From Paraburkholderia fungorum (GTDB lineage: Bacteria > Pseudomonadota > Gammaproteobacteria > Burkholderiales > Burkholderiaceae), in assembly GCF_902833645.1 (NCBI RefSeq), contig NZ_CADFGE010000001.1, forward strand, positions 1,426,001 to 1,490,000: a stretch of 64,000 bases of DNA. Reading direction: 5' to 3'. A program made the translations under genes and the position numbers. The notes beneath the pieces are model-generated. The model did not search any database. It saw nothing but the letters and a program-made list of their open reading frames with translations, and had not been told where the DNA came from. Positions 18,796 to 27,532 of the stretch are shown here, one piece after another; the stretch's first letter is position 1; the number at the start of each line of letters is the position of its first letter.

Positions 18796-19848
18796 TTACA
18801 GCGCAGCGAGCGCCGTCTGGCGCGCGCAGCGTTCCTCGTGCATGGCGATCGCGGCGTCGATCTGCCGCAGATACGTACGTTCTTCCAGTAGCGCCTGACG
18901 CGCCTCGTAGACTGTCGTCGGGATGAAGCGGATGGCGGCGTTCAGGCGAACCTGGGCGAGCTTCCACAGGTCGGCCTGAATCACGGCGCCGATCTTCGGA
19001 TAGCCGCCAGTCGTCTGCGCATCGCTCATCAGCACGATCGGCTGGCCGTTCGGTGGAACCTGAATCGTGCCGGGCAGCACCGCATGCGAGAGCAGATCGC
19101 TTTTCTCGCTGCGCTTGAGTTGCGTGCCGGCGAGACGGTAGCCCATGCGGTTGCTGTTTGGCGTAACCAGCCATTCGTCGGACCAGAACGATTCGTGCGC
19201 CGCTTCAGTGAAGCTGTCGTACTCGGGGCCCTGCAGCACGCGAATCGGCACGGCCCACGGCACGCCGGACGGATGCCGGCCGCGCCGCAGCGGCTCGTGA
19301 ACCAGCACGAACTTGCACCAGGCCGGCGCTTTCACGCCGAACTCCGGCGCTTCCGGGGTGAAGCCGAGATGGCCGCGTTGGGGCGGCGCGCCGACCGGCA
19401 GACGATCGCCGTCGCGCAGCGCCCGGCCGCCGAGTCCGCCGAACTGGCCGGCGAGATCGGTACTGCGCGAGCCGAGCATCGGCAGAACGTCAATGCCGCC
19501 GGCGATGCAGACGTAGCCGCGCATACCGCGTTTGGCCGCCTGCAGAACCAGTTCCTGACCGGCCTGCACGGGCAGGCTCCACCATGAATAGACCGGCTTG
19601 CCGTCGAGCGTCGCACCGAATTCGGTGCCGGTGATGGCCACGCGCGTGGCGCGCAGAAAGCGCAGCACGGTCGGGCCGAAGGTAATTTCCAGGCCGGCCG
19701 CATCGGGCCGGTTGCCGACCAGCCGGTTGCCGACTTCGAGCGACAAACGGTCGAGCGCACCGCCCATCGCGACGCCGAGGTGCCGGTAGCCGTGGCGGCC
19801 GAGGTCCTGAATCGTAGTCAGGAGGCCCGCGCGGATCACATCGATCAT
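18796..19848 (-). CDS. pxpC: 5-oxoprolinase subunit C (biotin-dependent carboxyltransferase-like)
   Basis: The 350-residue protein has the PxpC/KipA opening IRAGLLTTIQDLGRHGYRHLGV, then MGGALDRLSLEVGNRLVGN. Late in the chain QPIVLMSDAQTTGGYPKIG is the family signature. It shares the allophanate-hydrolase subunit 2 fold. Its first codons overlap the end of pxpB by four bases, so the subunits are translationally coupled. Confidence 0.94.
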   Translation of the reverse strand: MIDVIRAGLLTTIQDLGRHGYRHLGVAMGGALDRLSLEVGNRLVGNRPDAAGLEITFGPTVLRFLRATRVAITGTEFGATLDGKPVYSWWSLPVQAGQELVLQAAKRGMRGYVCIAGGIDVLPMLGSRSTDLAGQFGGLGGRALRDGDRLPVGAPPQRGHLGFTPEAPEFGVKAPAWCKFVLVHEPLRRGRHPSGVPWAVPIRVLQGPEYDSFTEAAHESFWSDEWLVTPNSNRMGYRLAGTQLKRSEKSDLLSHAVLPGTIQVPPNGQPIVLMSDAQTTGGYPKIGAVIQADLWKLAQVRLNAAIRFIPTTVYEARQALLEERTYLRQIDAAIAMHEERCARQTALAAL

Positions 19849-20498
19849 GCGTGTATCCCCGCAACGGTAAAGCGCACCCGGTCGCCCGGTTGCAGCAGCG
19901 TGGGCGGGCGCCGGGCCGGATCGAACAGCGGTAGTTCGGTGCGGCCGATCAACTGCCAGCCGCCGGGGGAGGTGGCCGGATAAATGCCGGTCTGCTCACC
20001 GCCGATGCCGACCGAACCGGCCGGCACTTCCAGCCTCGGCGACGAACGGCGCGGTGTGTGCAGCGTTTCGTCGAGCCCGCCCATATAGGCGAAACCCGGC
20101 TGGAAGCCCAGAAAGAACACCACGTACTCGCCCTCTGCATGGCGTTGCACGACCTCGCGCACGCTCAGGCCGGTGTGATCGGCGACCGCCCGCAGGTCGG
20201 GGCCGAACTCGCCGCCGTATTGCACCGGGATCTCGACCTCGCGGCCGGTTGCGGGCGTGTCGCTCACCGCGTCCCAGGTTGCTTGCAGGTGGTTCACCAG
20301 CGCGTCCCGGTCGGCTTCGAGCGAATCGAATACGAGCGTCAGATTGTTCATGCCCGGCACGACCTCCAGCACGTGCGGCCAGTCGCGCGCGGCCTCGGCA
20401 GTGGCCCACACGCGCCGCTGACATTCCAGCGTGGCAGGCGGCGGCGCCTCGCAGACTAGCGCGGCATCACCGAACGGAAAGATTCTTGGCTGGCTCAT
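19845..20498 (-). CDS. pxpB: 5-oxoprolinase subunit B (allophanate hydrolase subunit 1-like)
   Basis: The 217-residue protein has FGDAALVCE near the start and the conserved HAEGEYVVFFLGFQPGFAYMGG region, followed by RLEVPAGSVGIGGEQTGIYP. This is the PxpB/KipI family. ATG 20498 (MSQPRIFPFGD) is preferred over an upstream in-frame start. It is the first gene of the pxpB-pxpC-pxpA-DUF969-DUF979 unit. Its promoter lies in the 204-bp AT-rich gap shared with the divergent regulator gene. Confidence 0.94.
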   Translation of the reverse strand: MSQPRIFPFGDAALVCEAPPPATLECQRRVWATAEAARDWPHVLEVVPGMNNLTLVFDSLEADRDALVNHLQATWDAVSDTPATGREVEIPVQYGGEFGPDLRAVADHTGLSVREVVQRHAEGEYVVFFLGFQPGFAYMGGLDETLHTPRRSSPRLEVPAGSVGIGGEQTGIYPATSPGGWQLIGRTELPLFDPARRPPTLLQPGDRVRFTVAGIHA

Positions 20499-20587
20499 TG
20501 CTTCATGGCCCTGGTCGAGTCGCAATTGTCGAACATATCGGACCCCGTGGTGTTCGTCTGGATGGGGCTGCGATGTTTGGAGAGTAC

Positions 20588-20619
20588 ATTATCAATAAAA
20601 TATCGACAAATTATCAATA
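20588..20619. promoter_or_regulatory. Two identical ATTATCAATAA repeats in the pxp/regulator divergent promoter
   Basis: The 11-mer ATTATCAATAA occurs at 20588-20598 and again at 20609-20619, 21 bp apart (two helix turns), in an AT-rich patch of otherwise GC-rich DNA. It lies between the starts of pxpB and the MarR-like gene and is the best operator candidate here. Confidence 0.55.
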
Positions 20620-20702
20620 AGCGTTTTCGCCAGGCTCCCGGGAAGGGGTTGCTCGTCGTACACTCCCGACACCTTCCCTTCGTGCTTTCGAGAAACATCA
20701 CC

Positions 20703-21215
20703 ATGTCGCGCCACCCTACCAAGATCGTCTCTTCGGAACATCTCGTGTCTGACACAAGCGCGGAGTTATCCGAGCTCGAGTACGCACTGATCATGGCTGG
20801 CAACGCGTTTAACCGCTGGATGGTGCGCTGCATGTCGGCGGCCGGCGAAAAAGACATGACCGCGATCGAAGTTTCGCTGCTGCACCACGTCAGCCATCGC
20901 GAACGGCGCAAGAAGCTGGCCGACATCTGCTTCGTGCTGAACATCGAAGACACCCACGTCGCCACCTACGCGTTGAAGAAGCTTGTAGCTAGAGGGTATG
21001 TAAAAAGCGAAAAGACCGGCAAGGAAGTGTTCTTCTCGGCCACCGATGCCGGCCGGGAACTGTGTCTGAGGTACCGCGAGGTGCGCGAGAGCTGCCTGAT
21101 CTCGACGCTGAAGGAAAGCGGCATGACCAATGAGCAGATCGGCGAGGCGGCGCAATTGATGCGCAATGCGTCCGGACTGTACGACACGGCCGCGCGGGCA
21201 GCGGCGTCTTTATAA
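20703..21215 (+). CDS. MarR-like winged helix-turn-helix regulator
   Basis: The 170-residue protein has a helical start followed by a winged HTH: MTAIEVSLLHHVSHRERRKKLADIC, then NIEDTHVATYALKKLVARGYVKSE as recognition helix and wing. It fits the uncharacterised 'predicted transcription regulator with HTH domain' group related to MarR. No ligand pocket residue can be named. Divergent placement next to pxpB and the paired repeats between them suggest it controls 5-oxoproline use or itself. The frame is open upstream; ATG 20703 is chosen because the conserved part begins shortly after. Confidence 0.82.
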   Translation: MSRHPTKIVSSEHLVSDTSAELSELEYALIMAGNAFNRWMVRCMSAAGEKDMTAIEVSLLHHVSHRERRKKLADICFVLNIEDTHVATYALKKLVARGYVKSEKTGKEVFFSATDAGRELCLRYREVRESCLISTLKESGMTNEQIGEAAQLMRNASGLYDTAARAAASL

Positions 21216-21273
21216 CGGGGTGGGGCCGCTGGGCCGACTGGAGGGCGCGCCGCGCGCCGTGCCCGTCAAACGC

Positions 21274-21873
21274 TTAATCCGCCGCGGATGGGTAGCAGCC
21301 GGCTTCCGTCACGATCAGATCGAGCGGGATGTCGTGGGTCTCGCGTTGCAACGCGTCCGTGCGGCACGCTTCATACGCGATGCCGAGCGTGACGGGTTTC
21401 TTCGCTCCCGGCCAGCCGGCAAGCGTGCGATCGTAGTAGCCGCCGCCGTAGCCGAGCCGGTAGCCGTCGGCGTCGAAGCCGACGCACGGCACAAATAGCA
21501 GATCGGGAATGACGACGCGCCCCGAGGTGGGCTCGGCGATCTTGTGATGGCCGATCTTCATCGGCGTATCCGGGGCCCATGCGTGAAATTCGAGCGGTGC
21601 GCCGCGCTCCTTGACGACCGGTAAGCTCGCCTCGCGTTGCGCGTCTGCCGCGAGCCAGACCGCGATCGCGGCGCGCGCGTCGAATTCGCCTGTCAGCGGC
21701 CAGTAGAATCCGACACTGCTCACGCCGTAGCGCTTCAACGCGTCGAGAATCCGGCGGCCGAGCGCAGCATTGCGTGCGGGCTCGGAAGCCGCTTGTAGCC
21801 TTGCTTCCAATAGCATTCGACGCAGCGCCTTTTTCGATTCTGCGACGGGGTTGCATGCTATGCTTGGGATCAA
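21274..21873 (-). CDS. 5-formyltetrahydrofolate cyclo-ligase
   Basis: The ~199-residue enzyme converts 5-formyl-THF to 5,10-methenyl-THF with ATP. The family signatures are SKKALRRMLLEAR at the N-terminus (phosphate/substrate site) and YRLGYGGGYYDRTLA near residue 150 (the ATP-binding glycine loop). There is no well-placed ATG. TTG 21873 has CTGGAG six bases upstream and starts just before the conserved region, so it is the best start. The start lies only 20 bp from the divergent slt start. Confidence 0.88.
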   Translation of the reverse strand: MIPSIACNPVAESKKALRRMLLEARLQAASEPARNAALGRRILDALKRYGVSSVGFYWPLTGEFDARAAIAVWLAADAQREASLPVVKERGAPLEFHAWAPDTPMKIGHHKIAEPTSGRVVIPDLLFVPCVGFDADGYRLGYGGGYYDRTLAGWPGAKKPVTLGIAYEACRTDALQRETHDIPLDLIVTEAGCYPSAAD

Positions 21874-21893
21874 TTCGCGCTCCAGAAACAACG

Positions 21894-23861
21894 ATGTCAA
21901 AACGCCTCTATCAAGTATATCGCGCGGTCGCTCTGGCGCTTGGCGCCGCGGCACTCGTCGCATGCAGTACGGCCTCCGCCATCAAGCCCGTTCCCCTTTC
22001 TCAGCTTACGAACGACGACCAGATTTTCGTCCAGCTGCGCGAAGCCGCCCGCTCGAACGACGCGGCGCGTGCCGCGCAACTGGCGAGCATGATTCCGAAC
22101 TATCCTGCGCCTTCGTATCTGGAGTACTTCCAGATCAAGCCGCAGTTGTTCGATTCCAGCGGCCATGCGCGCATCGATGCACCAGATGCGCTGGTGCTGG
22201 CGTTCCTGCAGAAATACGACGGCGAGGCCATTGCCGACCGCCTGCGCAACGACTACCTCACGGTGCTCGGCGCACGTCACGACTGGCGCAACTTCGATCA
22301 GCAATACGCGCGCTTCGTGCTGAACGACGATACGCAGGTGAAGTGCTATGCGCTCGAATCGCGTGCTGCGCGCGGCGAAAACGTTGCCGACGCGGCGCGT
22401 GCGCTGCTGGTCGATCCGAAGTGGTACGGCGACGGCTGCGTCGATCTGATTACGTCGCTGGCGGTCAATCAGCAATTCACGTCCGACGACGTGTGGCAGC
22501 AGATCCGTCTCGCGTACGAGCAGAATTACACCAGCACCGGCAGCAAGCTTGTCGATGCGCTCAGCAACCAGCCGCCCGACCCGGTGCTGTTCGGCCAGGC
22601 CACGAGCACGCCACCGTTGTTGCTGGCACGCGGCGTCGGCCCGGACACGCAGTCGCATCAACTCGCGTTGCTCGCTATCACGCGCATGGCGCGCAACGAC
22701 CCGGCCATGGCCGCGGCCACGTTTGCTTCGGTGGCGCCGTCGTTGAGCTCACCCGAGCGGGCCATCGGCTGGGGCACGATTGCCTATCAGGCCGCGGTCA
22801 AGCAGATGCCGGGCGCGGTCGACTGGTACCGTCTCTCGGTGAATGCGCCGTTGTCGAACCCGGCGTATGAATGGCGCACACGCACCGCGCTGCTTGCGGG
22901 CGACTGGATAATGGTGCGCTGGTCGATCGAACAGATGCCGGCGGCGCTGCGCAACCAGCCGTCGTGGGTGTACTGGCACGCCCGGGCCCTCAAGCAGGCT
23001 GGCGACACGACCACCGCCAACCAGGAATTCGCGTCGATCTCGCAAGGCTTCAACTTCTACGGCCAGCTGGCTTCGGAAGAGCTGGGTCAGAAGATCACCG
23101 TGCCGCCGAAAACGACTGTGACCGACGCGGAAATCCAGCAGGCCGGCAACACGCCGGGCTTCGATCTGGCGCAGCGGTTCTATGCGCTGAATCTGCGGCT
23201 CGAAGGCAATCGCGAGTGGAACTGGCCGCTGCGCAACATGAGCGACCGGCAACTGCTCGCTGCGGCCGAATACGCGCGCCGGATTCAGTTGTATGACCGC
23301 ACCGTCAACACGGCCGATCGCACGAAGAGCGAACACGATTTTTCGCTGCGTTATCTGTCGCCCTTCAAGGACATCGTGGAGCGCGACGCGCAGTCGAACG
23401 GGCTCGACGTCGAATGGGCATACGGGCTGATTCGCCAGGAGTCGCGCTTCATCATGAACGCGCGCTCGGAAGTCGGCGCGAGCGGTTTGATGCAGTTGAT
23501 GCCGGGCACCGCGCAGCTGGTGGCGAAGAAGATCGGCCTCGGCCCGATTTCGCGCGAGCAGATGAACGACATCAACACCAACATCCTGCTCGGCACGAAC
23601 TACCTGTCGATGATCTACAATCAATTCGACGGGTCCGCCGTGCTGGCCACCGCCGGTTACAACGCCGGTCCCGGCCGTCCGCGCAACTGGCGGCAATCGT
23701 TGCAGCGTCCGGTTGAAGGCGCGATCTTTGCCGAGGCGATTCCGTTCCAGGAAACGCGCGACTACGTGAAGAATGTGTTGTCCAATACGGTCTACTACGC
23801 GGCATTGTTCGAAGGCCGTCCGCAATCGCTGAAGGCGCGTCTGGGTTATATCGCACCGTAA
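21894..23861 (+). CDS. slt: Soluble lytic murein transglycosylase
   Basis: The 655-residue protein cleaves peptidoglycan glycan strands, releasing 1,6-anhydro-muropeptides. A lipoprotein-type leader ends LAACS-like (AALVACSTASA), so it may be outer-membrane anchored rather than fully soluble. Residues ~30-480 form the alpha-helical U-domain. The C-terminal SLT domain (~500-640) holds GLIRQESRFIMNARSEVGAS with the catalytic Glu of RQES, then GLMQLMPGTAQ and NYLSMIYNQFDGSAVLATAG. Full length for Slt70-type enzymes. ATG 21894 lacks a clear ribosome site. Confidence 0.93.
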   Translation: MSKRLYQVYRAVALALGAAALVACSTASAIKPVPLSQLTNDDQIFVQLREAARSNDAARAAQLASMIPNYPAPSYLEYFQIKPQLFDSSGHARIDAPDALVLAFLQKYDGEAIADRLRNDYLTVLGARHDWRNFDQQYARFVLNDDTQVKCYALESRAARGENVADAARALLVDPKWYGDGCVDLITSLAVNQQFTSDDVWQQIRLAYEQNYTSTGSKLVDALSNQPPDPVLFGQATSTPPLLLARGVGPDTQSHQLALLAITRMARNDPAMAAATFASVAPSLSSPERAIGWGTIAYQAAVKQMPGAVDWYRLSVNAPLSNPAYEWRTRTALLAGDWIMVRWSIEQMPAALRNQPSWVYWHARALKQAGDTTTANQEFASISQGFNFYGQLASEELGQKITVPPKTTVTDAEIQQAGNTPGFDLAQRFYALNLRLEGNREWNWPLRNMSDRQLLAAAEYARRIQLYDRTVNTADRTKSEHDFSLRYLSPFKDIVERDAQSNGLDVEWAYGLIRQESRFIMNARSEVGASGLMQLMPGTAQLVAKKIGLGPISREQMNDINTNILLGTNYLSMIYNQFDGSAVLATAGYNAGPGRPRNWRQSLQRPVEGAIFAEAIPFQETRDYVKNVLSNTVYYAALFEGRPQSLKARLGYIAP

Positions 23862-23942
23862 GCGCTGGGCCGCCGCCGTGTCACTCTGATGCGGCGGTGC
23901 GCCACGCCAGCCGTTGCCGCGGCTTCCACCAGGGAGTCGAAA

Positions 23943-24896
23943 ATGCGACACCAAGCCATTGCGGTCATCGGCGGTTCCGGTTTTATCGGCAGCCATCTCG
24001 TCAATGCCCTCGTTGAAATGGGCAAAGATGTGCGCATTGCCACCCGGCGCCGCTACAACGCCCGCCATCTCACCCTGCTCCCCATCGACGTGATCGAAGC
24101 CGACGTGTTCGATCCGGTGCAACTCGCACGTTTCGTCGAAAACGCCGATTGCGTCATCAACCTGGTTGCCACGCTGCATGGCAAACGCGGGACACCTTAT
24201 GGTCCGGATTTCGCGCGCCTGCACGTTGAGTTGCCGAGTAAAATCGTTGCGGCGTGCGAAGGCAAGGGCGTGCATCGCCTGATTCATATCAGCGCGCTCG
24301 GCGCCGATCCGAATGGGCCGAGCATGTACTCGCGCTCCAAGGGTGACGGAGAAAAGGCCGTGCGTGCGGCGAATCTGGCGTGGACGATTTTCCGGCCTTC
24401 CGTGGTGTTCGGTCCGGAAGACCAGTTTCTGAACAAGTTCGCGTTCCTGCAGCGAATGTTCCCAGCGATTCCCCTTGCCATGCCGGATGCGAAATTCCAA
24501 CCGGTGTATGTCGGCGACGTGGCGAAGGCGATCTGCAACGTGCTCGATCTTGATGCAGCGAGCGGCCATACTTACGAGCTGGGCGGTCCAACCGTCTATA
24601 CCCTCGAAGATCTCGTCGAGTATTGCGGCGAGGTGATTGGCCGGCACGCGCGGATCATTCGCCTGCCCGAAGCGTTGGCGCGCTTGCAGGCGTTCACGTT
24701 CGAAATGGCGCCTGGCGTACCGGTGATTTCGCGCGACAATCTCGATTCGATGAAAGTCGACAACGTGTTGAGCGGACCGCTTGCGCCTGAACTCGGCATC
24801 GAACCCGTCAGCATCGAAACGGTCGCGCCCATCTATCTGACTGGCGCGTCGACGCGGTCACGTTTCGATACGTTTCGCGCCAGCGCGGGGCGTTGA
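23943..24896 (+). CDS. NDUFA9-like NAD(P)-binding protein (atypical SDR)
   Basis: The 317-residue protein has the Rossmann motif AVIGGSGFIGSHLVNALVE near residue 8 and RLIHISALGADPNGPSMYSRSKG, where Tyr and Lys sit as in extended SDRs. PSVVFGPEDQFLNKFA is typical of the complex I NDUFA9 subunit group. Bacterial members bind NAD(P)H; a link with respiratory complex I or quinone biosynthesis is proposed for relatives, but no nuo genes are in this window. GGGAGTCGAAA precedes ATG 23943. It is the last gene of the slt-started run. Confidence 0.88.
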   Translation: MRHQAIAVIGGSGFIGSHLVNALVEMGKDVRIATRRRYNARHLTLLPIDVIEADVFDPVQLARFVENADCVINLVATLHGKRGTPYGPDFARLHVELPSKIVAACEGKGVHRLIHISALGADPNGPSMYSRSKGDGEKAVRAANLAWTIFRPSVVFGPEDQFLNKFAFLQRMFPAIPLAMPDAKFQPVYVGDVAKAICNVLDLDAASGHTYELGGPTVYTLEDLVEYCGEVIGRHARIIRLPEALARLQAFTFEMAPGVPVISRDNLDSMKVDNVLSGPLAPELGIEPVSIETVAPIYLTGASTRSRFDTFRASAGR

Positions 24897-24920
24897 ATTT
24901 TTTATCCACTCCCTTATACA
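24893..24920 (+). promoter_or_regulatory. Possible promoter for the GST-cca pair
   Basis: TTGAAT (24893-24898), 16 bp and TATACA (24915-24920) overlap the stop of the preceding gene. The predicted RNA start would fall only a few bases before the GST start codon at 24931, giving a nearly leaderless message. Confidence 0.35.
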
Positions 24921-24930
24921 AAGATAGAGC

Positions 24931-25584
24931 ATGAAGCTGCTTATCGGTGACAAGAACTATTCGTCGTGGTCGATGCGTCCGTGGCTGCTGTTCAAGCATT
25001 TCGGCATCCCCTTTGAAGAGGTGCTGATTCATCTGAATGAACCCGGTACGAAGGCTGCGATTCTGGCTTATGCGCCGACGGGTCCGGGCAAGGTGCCGTG
25101 TCTGATCGGCGAAGATGGGTCGGTTACGTGGGATTCACTGGCGATCGCCGAGACGCTGGCCGAGGGCTTTCCGCAGCATGCGCTGTGGCCGCGCGATCCG
25201 GCGGCACGGCGCCGCGCGCGCAGCGTGAGCGCCGAGATGCACTCGGGTTTCGGCGACTTGCGCTCGAACATGTGGATGAACATTCGCGCATCGTTTCCCG
25301 GCAAGAACGGCACACCGGGCGCGCTTGCCGACATCGCGCGTATCGAGGCGATCTGGAACGAGTGCCTCACGACCTACGGCGGTCCGTTTCTGTTCGGTGA
25401 ATTCAGCATTGCCGACGCGATGTACGCACCGGTGGCGATGCGCTTCAACACGTGGCAGCCGGCCTTGTCCGAAACGGCCGCGGCCTATGTGCGTCGCGTG
25501 ACGGCGTTGCCGGCCGTGAAGGCCTGGATCGACGACGCGCTTCGCGAAACGCACACGATTGCCTATCAAGACGTATGCCCATGA
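24931..25584 (+). CDS. Glutathione S-transferase family protein
   Basis: The 217-residue protein begins MKLLIGDKNYSSWSMRPWLL, a thioredoxin-fold start whose SSWSMRPW carries the serine that can activate glutathione. GKVPCLIGEDGSVTWDSLAIAETLAE is the cis-Pro and glutathione gamma-Glu site (ES/DS motif). The C-terminal half is the all-helical domain. Substrate unknown. Its stop overlaps the cca start by four bases (ATGA), so the two are translated together. Confidence 0.92.
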   Translation: MKLLIGDKNYSSWSMRPWLLFKHFGIPFEEVLIHLNEPGTKAAILAYAPTGPGKVPCLIGEDGSVTWDSLAIAETLAEGFPQHALWPRDPAARRRARSVSAEMHSGFGDLRSNMWMNIRASFPGKNGTPGALADIARIEAIWNECLTTYGGPFLFGEFSIADAMYAPVAMRFNTWQPALSETAAAYVRRVTALPAVKAWIDDALRETHTIAYQDVCP

Positions 25585-26813
25585 ATATCTACGCGGTCGG
25601 CGGCGCGATTCGCGACGAGCTGTTAGGCGTGCCGGTGCAAGACCGCGATTACGTGGTGGTCGGCGCGACCCCTGAGCAGATGGTGGCGCAGGGCTATCGT
25701 CCGGTGGGCAAGGATTTTCCGGTGTTCCTGCATCCGCAGACGCATGAGGAATACGCGCTCGCCCGCACTGAGCGGAAGACGGCGGCGGGGTATCACGGCT
25801 TCCAGTTCTTCTACGCACCGGACGTCACGCTTGAAGAGGATCTCGCTCGCCGCGACCTGACGATCAATGCGATGGCGCGCGAAGTGCGCCCGGACGGTGA
25901 GTTGACTGGTCCGGTGATCGACCCGTTCAACGGCCGGGGCGATTTGCAGGCACGCCTGTTTCGTCACGTCAGCAATGCGTTTCTTGAAGATCCCGTGCGG
26001 ATTTTGCGGATTGCGCGGTTCGCGGCACGTTTCATCGATTTCACGGTGGCGCCGGAGACGATGGCGCTGATGCGCAAGATGGTGAGTCAAGGCGAGGTGG
26101 ACGCGCTGGTAGCTGAACGCGTGTGGCAGGAAGTGTCGCGCGGCTTGATGGAGAAGAAGCCGTCGCGGATGTTCGAGGTGTTGCGGGAATGCGGTGCGTT
26201 GGCGCGAGTTCTACCGGAGATCGATGCGTTGTTCGGCGTGCCGCAGCGGGCGGACTATCACCCGGAAGTGGATACGGGTGTGCATGTGATGATGGTGGTC
26301 GACCATGCGGCACAGCAGGGCTATGCGTTGCCGGTTCGGTTCGCGGCGCTCACGCATGACTTGGGTAAGGCGACGACGCCGCCTGATGTATTACCGCGGC
26401 ATATTGGGCATGAGGGGCGCAGCGTGGATTTGCTGAAGCCTTTTTGCGAGCGGCTGCGGGTGCCGAATGAATGCCGCGATCTGGCGGTGCTGGTGGCGCG
26501 GGAGCACGGGAATATTCATCGCGTGATGGAGATGGGGGCGGCCGCGTTGGTGAGGTTGCTGGAGCGTAGCGATGCTATTCGGAAACCTGCGCGGTTTGCT
26601 GAAGCGTTGCAGGCATGCGAGGCGGACGCGCGCGGGCGGCTGGGGTTTGAGATGCGGGAGTATCCGCAGGCTGAGCGGCTGCGGGTTGCGCTTGTTGCTG
26701 CGCGAGGTGTGGATGCTGGAGCGGTGGCGAAGAGGCTCGCTGACTCGCCTGGTGGGATTAAGGATGCAGTGCATCGGGAGCGCGTTCGCGCTGTTGAAGA
26801 GGTTCTTAAGTGA
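25581..26813 (+). CDS. cca: Multifunctional CCA tRNA nucleotidyltransferase with HD domain
   Basis: The 410-residue enzyme adds or repairs the 3'-CCA of tRNAs. MNIYAVGGAIRDELLGVPVQDRDYVVVG holds the GGxxRD motif and metal-binding DxD. DLTINAMA and RILRIARFAARF follow. The HD phosphohydrolase domain is visible at about 220-340 (HVMMVVDHAAQQG, ALTHDLGKATTP), marking the multifunctional class 2 form of beta- and gamma-proteobacteria. The start overlaps the GST stop; an ATG two codons earlier is possible. The large inverted repeat begins four bases after its stop. Confidence 0.96.
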   Translation: MNIYAVGGAIRDELLGVPVQDRDYVVVGATPEQMVAQGYRPVGKDFPVFLHPQTHEEYALARTERKTAAGYHGFQFFYAPDVTLEEDLARRDLTINAMAREVRPDGELTGPVIDPFNGRGDLQARLFRHVSNAFLEDPVRILRIARFAARFIDFTVAPETMALMRKMVSQGEVDALVAERVWQEVSRGLMEKKPSRMFEVLRECGALARVLPEIDALFGVPQRADYHPEVDTGVHVMMVVDHAAQQGYALPVRFAALTHDLGKATTPPDVLPRHIGHEGRSVDLLKPFCERLRVPNECRDLAVLVAREHGNIHRVMEMGAAALVRLLERSDAIRKPARFAEALQACEADARGRLGFEMREYPQAERLRVALVAARGVDAGAVAKRLADSPGGIKDAVHRERVRAVEEVLK

Positions 26814-26816
26814 GGG

Positions 26817-27530
26817 TTGGGCCTGCTTGGCGGGTTTTGTTGTTGGTTTTGCTCTTTGGCCTTTCCTTGCTGGGTTCGTGGTCTGTTTGGCGTTGCTCTC
26901 CTTGATCTTTTGGCCTTTCCTTGTTTTGTTAGTGGTCTATTAGCGTTGCCCCTGTGCGGGGCGGCACTTACTTTCTTTGCCGCCGCAAAGAAAGATAAGC
27001 AAAGAAAGCGGCTTCACCCCGCCAGCTCATAAGCGGGTCTCCCGCACAGTAGCGGTAGTGGTGCATCTGGAATCTGTCGCCTCGCACACTTCGCCCTGGT
27101 GACAAGGCAGTCATACCTCCGGCGGCGCTGCGCCGCCGAAAACCGGTTCCAAAAACCATCAGGTATGCAAAGCGTCGACCAGGTTTCCCAGGCAGACCCG
27201 TCCGCGACGCACGCAGTGCGGAGTGGGAGCTGATGAGCGCCTTGTCGCTAACGCGGAGTGCGCGAGGGCACGAATTCCAGATGCACCACTACCGTTACTG
27301 TGCGGGGGACCCGCTTAAAAATTAGCGGTTTGAGCCGCTTTCTTTTGCCTACTTTTCTTTGCGGCAGGCAAAGAAAAGTAGGTGCCGCCCCGCACAGGGG
27401 CAACGCTAATAGACCACTAACAATTCAAGGAAAGGCCAAAAGACCAACAACAGACCAGACCACAAACACAGCAAGGCAACGCCCAAAATCCAGCCCAACA
27501 ACAAACCCGCCGAACAGGCAAAAACCAAAC
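26817..27530. repeat. About 710-bp nested inverted-repeat element between cca and the DUF2905 gene
   Basis: Nearly the whole gap between two convergent 3' ends is a palindrome. The arms at 26926-26966 and 27383-27423 are a perfect 41-bp inverted match. Similarity continues inward to about 27085/27250 (for example the GGTGCATCTGGAAT segment and its complement) and outward into a G/T-rich left arm and its C/A-rich mirror. The centre holds further nested palindromes: GGCGGCG/CGCCGCC, CATACCT/AGGTATG and GACAAGGC/GCCTTGTC. No coding sequence is credible inside. Its type and placement resemble a repeat I recall as frequent between Paraburkholderia genes, but I could not search. No transposase or target duplication is seen. 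Confidence 0.85.
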
Positions 27531-27532
27531 CC

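Noticed and set aside
22749..24647. 632-codon antisense frame spanning slt and the NDUFA9-like gene
   Set aside because: It covers two well-supported genes on the other strand and reads as Arg/His/Val-rich nonsense typical of GC-rich shadows.
26572..26943. Plus-strand frame with a hydrophobic tail overlapping the end of cca
   Set aside because: The hydrophobic stretch is the translation of the G/T-rich arm of the inverted repeat; no ribosome site.
26817..27530. CRISPR array or insertion sequence
   Set aside because: The repeats are inverted rather than regularly spaced direct repeats, and there is no transposase or spacer pattern.
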